Assembly: GCA_014529385.2 (NCBI GenBank)
Contig: CM043955.1
Coordinates: forward strand, 138,559,108 to 138,623,107
Direction of reading: 5' to 3'
DNA length: 64,000 bases
DNA from: Adiantum capillus-veneris
Taxonomy: Eukaryota > Streptophyta > Polypodiopsida > Polypodiales > Pteridaceae
Made by a program: the position numbers and the translations under genes. Below, piece after piece: positions 58,233-64,000 of this stretch (the stretch's first letter is position 1; each line of letters starts with the position of its first letter). The notes under the pieces are model-generated. The model did not search any database. It was not told the origin of the DNA and saw only the letters and a program-made list of their open reading frames with translations.

Positions 58233-60768
58233 GCCTCCAATCATGATGTGAATCATTTGTACCTACGTCTAGACTTCAAACGAGCACTTATATATGCTGA
58301 TATGGTGGACCAAATGTTAAGCATGATAGAGCATCAAGAGAGCCTAACATTAGAATGCAAGTGGAAAGTTTTCAAAAAAGTAATTTTCTCTTGTGCGAAG
58401 GAATGCTTTTCGGTGAAACACATGTCTTGCAAAAGGTCTAAGAAGGGTAGCACCAAGAAGAAATGGTTTGACATGGAATGTAGTCAAGCCCAAAAACACT
58501 TGCTAAGATTGGATGCAATCAAAGACAAGGAAGTTTACTTGGAATGTTCACACACATACAAAGCACTTGTTCAAAAGAAGAGGAGAAGGTGGGAAGTCGA
58601 AAAACAACTTCTTTTAGCACAAGAGAAAGCACATGCATGTGGCAAGTTAGCAAAATCTAAAAGGCAAGCGCGTTGAGAGCTTTGGTGACTTGACTCTCGA
58701 GGATATGTATATGCATTGTAAGAATCTCTATGAGCAACCCAATGTTGATAAGATGGAGTGTTGTAGCTCCCTTCCGTTTATGTCTCCCTTCTTTATCATT
58801 GAAGATGTATGCCGCGCGCTTGAGAAACTTGCTACTCGTAAGGCAAGTGACCTTCAAGGTGTCAAGGCTGAAATGATTAAATGGACAAGCAAGAAAACAC
58901 GATTTTGGATATGCGATATGTTTAATCTTGCACTTCAGTATGGCATGCCTCATGATTGGAGTGCAAATTGGATCAAACCTTTGCACAAAGGAGGAGATGT
59001 AAACAATGTGACCAACTATCGCACTATAATGGTTGGTTCTTTAATGGCAAAGTTATTTGGATGTATCATGGAGATGAAGATAAGTGAATGGGCTGAAAAG
59101 AATGGCAAACGTGCACTTGGCCAAGCAGGTTTTCGAAAGCATCATAGCACTATTGATCACCTTGTCACTCTTCGAGTTCTTATGGAAGCATCTCGATTGA
59201 AAGGAAAAAAGTTGTATTGTTGCTTTGTGGATTTCAAGAAAGCTTTTGACATGGTACCGCGAGGAAATCTTTGAAGACGTATGCAAAGCCTTTAAGTGCC
59301 GAGAGAATTTATGCGTGCAGTCTTTCGCATCTACCAAAAAGTGATATGTCGATTACGTATGGGAGATGGAATTTCAAAATTTTTTGCAAGCACTATTGGT
59401 GTCAAACAAGGATGCCCACTTTCCCCAACCCTCTTTGGGCTACTCATTGATGAATTGGAATGCATGGTTCTTGACTTTATGCAGCAAGAAGGCATAGAAG
59501 AGGTTAAGATTGGAAATGCGGTGATCATGCTTTTGCTTTATGCCGATGATGTAGTGCTCTTGGCACATACCTTAGAAGATGCACAAAAGCTTATGAGTGT
59601 CTTGGAACGCTTTTGCCTACATAGCGGGCTGATCGTGAATGGATCCAAAACCAAGGTTATGCTTGTAAAGACCCTCAATGATGAAAATCCATGCATTGTA
59701 TATAACAATGAGAAACTTGAAGTGGTAGATCACTTCAAGTACCTTGGCCTTGAGGTTCCATCCAATCATAAATGGAAGGATTGTGCAATGCGTCGCTTGG
59801 AAGCCGGAAAGAGGGCCTATTATGCATTTGAGAACACATGCAATGCAGGAGAGATCAAGTGTTGGGCTCTCAAAAAGTACCTCTTTGACACATTGGTGAC
59901 ACCGGTGCTTCTTTATGGAGTGGAGGTGTGGGGTAGAAGCATCGGGAAGTCTACTTGGAAAGAATTTGAGAATGTCCAAAAGCGTTTTCTCACCAACTTT
60001 CTCCAAGTCAAGACACAAAGACCCTACATGCTCTTACTTCTTGAGTCCGGATTGCTTCCCATTGAGGTCTTGGGCATGCAAAGGGTTGTGGAGTACATGC
60101 GTAAGACACAACGTAGCCCTTTGCATCGACTTCCTAGAATCGCATATGAAGCAAGTCAAATGGTTCAAAAGACATGCAAGAGCAAAATACTAAGTTCGGG
60201 GTGGATGCTTGATATCAAGAAATGGTTTGGAAGATGGGATGCATGTCACTTGGTCAAGGATGCGTCGATCGACTCCCAAGTTAATGAGGCCTTCTTACAA
60301 CACCAATGTATCACGGCTTGGGAGAAATCCGGAGGTTCTCGCTTCGGCCATTACAGCACACACGTTGCCCCAAACTACAAATCTCTCTTCTTCTCGGAAC
60401 GAGAAGAAGGTAACCGAACCCATTCCTACATCCTTGAGCCCATTCTGTTGAGTGCGATCCGCACCATTGCCTCCATTCGTCTTAGCTCCCATTCTCTACG
60501 CTGCGAGACAGGACGTTGGGGCACTGGCGAGGAGTGTCATCGACTTTGCACCTTATGCCCTCGTCAAGTGCGAGAGAGTGAGTACCACACACTACTTGAG
60601 TGCTCAGCTTTTGACCACATTAGGTCCTCTTTTCCCCATATATTCAGCCATGATCTCTCCCTACATACCTTCCTCTCCCAACCACGATGTGGAATCTCTA
60701 TTGCGACGCTCATTTCAGCCATTTTTGAGCATCGAGAGTCACTTATGAACTCCACTCACACCACGTGA
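58233..60768 (+). pseudogene. LINE reverse transcriptase and C-terminal zinc domain
   Basis: Resumes after copia A with the endonuclease-RT linker (58246-58670; KRSKKGSTKKKWFDMECSQA), then a frameshift near 58675. RT motifs: WIKPLHKGGDVNNVTNYRTI, RALGQAGFRKHHSTIDHL, YCCFVDFKKAFDMVPRGNL, GVKQGCPLSPTLFGLLIDEL and the active site LLYADDVVLLA (YADD at 59539-59550). Two in-frame stops near 59272 and 59290 break it. Thumb and C-terminal region follow, with CTLCPRQVRESEYHTLLEC near the end and a stop at ~60766. It would copy LINE RNA at the nicked target. The sequence does not look like the usual plant L1 type, but clade needs a tree. Confidence 0.9.
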
Positions 60769-60815
60769 CATGTTCATTTGGTCCCATAGGTCATATTTGA
60801 CCTCCCAGGACGATA

Positions 60816-60977
<162 letters not shown>

Positions 60978-60978
60978 A

Positions 60979-60991
60979 TTGGTATCAGAGC
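60979..60991 (+). other. Primer-binding site of copia B, initiator tRNA-Met
   Basis: TTGGTATCAGAGC. Confidence 0.9.
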
Positions 60992-62450
60992 GCATGGTGA
61001 TCGCAGAGAGCACGATGGCTTCAAGATCTTCGAGATAATAGCTCGCTCGCTCTCAACGTTGAAGAGATCAAGAAAGCTTGAAAGCTTTATGAGAATGCAA
61101 TGTGAGCTTGTGAGCTTAGTTGAGAGTGATGTATGCTCTTGTGAAAGCTCAGAAAGAAGTGTGGAAGATTGTGTGTAAGTGAAGGTGCTACCCTAAAAAT
61201 TATGTGCGCAACAGCACTGTTTTCAGATTCATTTTTCTCCTTTTAGAATGCAGATCTAAGAATTTTGTATGCCCACCCCATACTTTTCAACGTGGTCTAC
61301 AACTTTGCAGAAGAAACTTTTTGCAAATTCCTCTTCGTTTTTGCTTATATTCAGCTCAGACTGACTGTATACAAAAATTGCAGGTTTTCTTTGGTCGCAT
61401 AGTGTGCAAGTTTGATGCACTTTTGAAAGCACGGAAGGTGCTCAAAGTTAGGTGCATAAATTCTGAGCTGAAGATGCAATTTAAGCTTGTGTAGAGCTTG
61501 TGTTTTGAGGATTTTTCGTAGATTTGGGCAAAGAGCCACGAAGGCGTTTACACACCATCGAAGCGGTCTCTTGAGAGAAACGGTCTCTTGAGAGAAACGG
61601 TTTTTTGGAGCACACAGCTGGAGCTTCTTTCACAGGTTTTCACAGGATACTTTGACAGCGATTTGTGCTTGGATTCGTGGCCTTTGCGGATGGTTATGTT
61701 GATGGCACATGTTTGATGTCCATTATACATGCATTTTGGTGAGCACTTTTGAGTGCCGGTGAGCTCTCTTGAGAGCATTGTTTTTACATTGATCAAGTTT
61801 TTGGATTGCAACTCTTTTGGTGCTTGCTTATGCGTGGTCACTCCGTTGATGTACATTGAGTGCGGATTGCCATTGTATGTGAAAATGTGGAGCCATTTTG
61901 GCATTTCTACTCATTGGCATTGAGTAGTGTTATGGTTTATGGTAGAGATTGTACTTGAGTTTTTGATGAGTTTTCAGGGGAAACTTTGCCGAATTTTTTC
62001 CAGATTCTCGCCATGGTTTATGCGTATTTGTAGTTTACTCTCTGATGGCTATGTGGTCGAGTTGACTCCCACTCTGGTAGTTATCTTCATTTTCTTGGCT
62101 TGCGGTTTGCGTTGAGTTTTGGCTCATTTGCAAAGGAAATTCTATCCGTTTTTCCCCATCTTCTTGCCATAAAAGTTTGCAATGCTATGCCATCTTGTAC
62201 AGTGGTCGATAAATTCCCACCTTGGCAGTGATCGAGTATTTACTCTCACTTTGACACTTGGACACAAGTTTAGTGTTCTTGTATCCACTCTCATAGGAGT
62301 GCATTTATAGTATGCTTGTAGTGGTTATAGGTTTCCTTTGATTTTGCTTCATGTTCTCACATCGATGCATATTCTGAGTGTGAGACTATAGCATGCAGGT
62401 TACAAGTTTTCACTATTGAGCTACTAGTTGGTTTATGCTTGATTAGCACA
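60992..62450 (+). other. Leader of copia B
   Basis: Matches the copia A leader (starts GCATGGTGATCGCAGAGAGC against A's similar stretch). Contains a 17-base tandem duplication (CGGTCTCTTGAGAGAAA, 61564-61580 and 61581-61597). The Gag N-terminus seen in A is not recognisable here. Confidence 0.65.
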
Positions 62451-62458
62451 GTGGTCGA

Positions 62459-62974
62459 GTGGTCTTCCATTTTTTATGCGTATGCATTGACATGATGTGT
62501 GACACAATTAAGTCTACAGTGACGGCTCATGAGAGACGAAGGTCTCGATCTTGTCGATACTTGCGTTGTTGGCATTGTGGTCACACAGGGCACATCAGAT
62601 GTCGTTGTTTCAGACGTATGAGACAGCAGCAAAGATGTATGCAAGATGCAGATACGACTTTGACAGTTGTTAAAGAGGCAATTCCTGTGGGAGTCTATGC
62701 TAGTGACGATGATTTCATGCTTGGCTCGAGTGTAACTCTTGCAGATTTGTCTATGGATAGCACATTTTTTGCACACTGGTTACTAGATAGCGATGTTGCT
62801 TTCCATGTCACACCATGTCCTGAGTGGTTTAGCACATTTTCTAGTGGGAGACTTGGTTGTGTGTACTTGGCCGATGGTTTGACGTTTGACATAGAGGGTG
62901 CAAGAGACGTATGTTTGTCTTTGCCAGTGGTACGTCATACATGCTACGACATGTGTGCTACATTAATCAGCTGA
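62459..62974 (+). pseudogene. copia B zinc knuckle and altered protease
   Basis: The frame contains CWHCGHTGHIRCRC (zinc knuckle, all ligands) with the same Arg-rich tail as copia A, then WLLDSDVAFHVTPCPEWF where the protease triad D-S-G is D-S-D. The capsid part is gone, and the end loses the frame near 62960. It is a more decayed sister of 56157-57008. Confidence 0.7.
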
Positions 62975-63010
62975 GATAGAGCTTGATCTCAGTGAGACAG
63001 TTGGCAGATT

Positions 63011-63667
63011 TTGGATGTCAGATACTGCTTAGAGAGTAGTCTTTCTAGATGCATTGCGTTAATGATTGCCAGAGGAGCCTGCAGTGGCATGGTTTATCCT
63101 ATGCATGTGTCTGAGATTCAAGATGGCGTAGTCTCAATTTTGTTGTTGGCATGCATTCTTCGAGACACAAGACGTGTCTCTTTTGCCAATGATCTCCATC
63201 ATGCTCAAGAGATAGAGCATTTAGCTGTGCAGGACATGCGAGTAGACTTTGTAGAGACAAAGATAGAGTGACAGTGCTCTAGTGAGACATAGCAGGTGTT
63301 GTCAGACTTTGTGCAGTCAGAGCTAGAGCAGGTTTGCTCCCTAGAGACACAGATAGAGCTGACAAATATGGAGTTTTTTGACATGCTCATGTTAGAGGCT
63401 AATGAGTTGGTGCTAGGACACACAGTTTTGTCTATGGGTGAGAGGGATGTAGCTTCCCCAGTGTTGGTGTTGACACATCTATACACAATGGATAGTCCTG
63501 ATGATGCAGTGATTGCAGATAGCGAAGGGGAGGCAAATACAGCCAAGTTTGTGCAGATTTCCTTAGCATTTGGGAGTCTCATGTTCGACTTGTTAGTGTC
63601 GAGGCTCGATCTAGCAGCTACATTGAGAGATTTTGTAGCAGGGGATAGTCAGTCGTATGATGACTGA
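63011..63667 (+). pseudogene. copia B second ORF relic
   Basis: Equivalent to 57015-57965: LMIARGACSGMVYPMHV at the start, an acidic central part with stops near 63270 and 63290, and FGSLMFDLLVSRLDLAA at the end, the same RT/RNase H junction scrap as in A. Confidence 0.6.
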
Positions 63668-63908
63668 CACTAGCGTGATGCTTCATGGAGCTTTGTAGAC
63701 CATACAAAGTAGTTTGTGGGATTTACATGCAGTCTCTTGCACTGGATACGCACACTCACCTACCACCAGAGCCGATACGACTGCATGTATATCGACAGAG
63801 TGAGCCAGTGGGCATAGGTTGAGAGAGTCTTTCACCTAGTTTCTTGTACATACTAGTAGTTTAGCTAGTAGGCCTCACTTATCGGCGCATCGCTTTTAAG
63901 TGGGAGAT

Positions 63909-64000
63909 TGTTGGGATAAAGGTGCTTTGCCTTTTGTCCGTGGCCCAGAGGTTCAGTGTCCGACCGCCCACTTTGTATACACACTTCCTTATTATTTCTA
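63909..64000 (+). repeat. copia B 3' LTR, cut by the window end
   Basis: Starts TGTTGGGATAAAGGTGC after a TAAGTGGGAGAT polypurine tract and matches 44587-44680. Confidence 0.85.

Overview
The window is a nuclear repeat landscape from a land plant. Every recognisable protein except one weak candidate belongs to a retrotransposon: Ty3/gypsy elements of the plant Tat-type lineage (a classical RNase H plus a second RNase H before integrase), Ty1/copia elements primed by initiator tRNA-Met, and a LINE. Very long (CT)n/(GA)n tracts are scattered through the window and inside several LTRs. I cannot name the species. The TE mix and microsatellite load would fit a large fern-, lycophyte- or gymnosperm-like genome, but that is a guess.

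Layout. (1) 1-16534: a decayed plus-strand gypsy with ~2.6 kb LTRs; its 5' LTR is cut by the window edge and its 3' LTR is broken at 16534. Its RT domain is split by a minus-strand, gag-only element with 2.7 kb LTRs (4459-11566). (2) 16535-25390: degraded sequence with a stop-riddled TE ORF, a retropepsin remnant, microsatellites and one weak candidate host ORF (24177-24698, minus). (3) 25390-34090: a minus-strand gypsy remnant (RNase H, integrase, extra 3' ORF) split by a complete but mutated copia (28610-33786) with perfect GGAAG target duplications. (4) 34098-40271: a copia-like LTR end and leader, then a minus-strand LTR element (D) whose interior encodes no recognised TE protein and appears to contain a 59-bp intron. 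(5) 41162-44586: a LINE 3' fragment set inside (GA)n, a truncated minus copia and a copia gag fragment. (6) 44587-64000: a four-level nest. A copia gag is interrupted by non-autonomous copia B; the (CT)n inside B's 5' LTR is interrupted by a LINE; the LINE is interrupted by an intact 1782-codon gypsy (44794-53508, minus) and by non-autonomous copia A (54314-58232).

Most striking points: the LINE copies abut (CT)n on both sides, suggesting microsatellite-directed insertion; copia A and B share one compressed architecture (gag, zinc knuckle, altered protease, RT/RNase H scrap) and look like a propagating non-autonomous family; and one gypsy element is apparently coding-competent. All boundaries, LTR comparisons and domain calls were made by eye.
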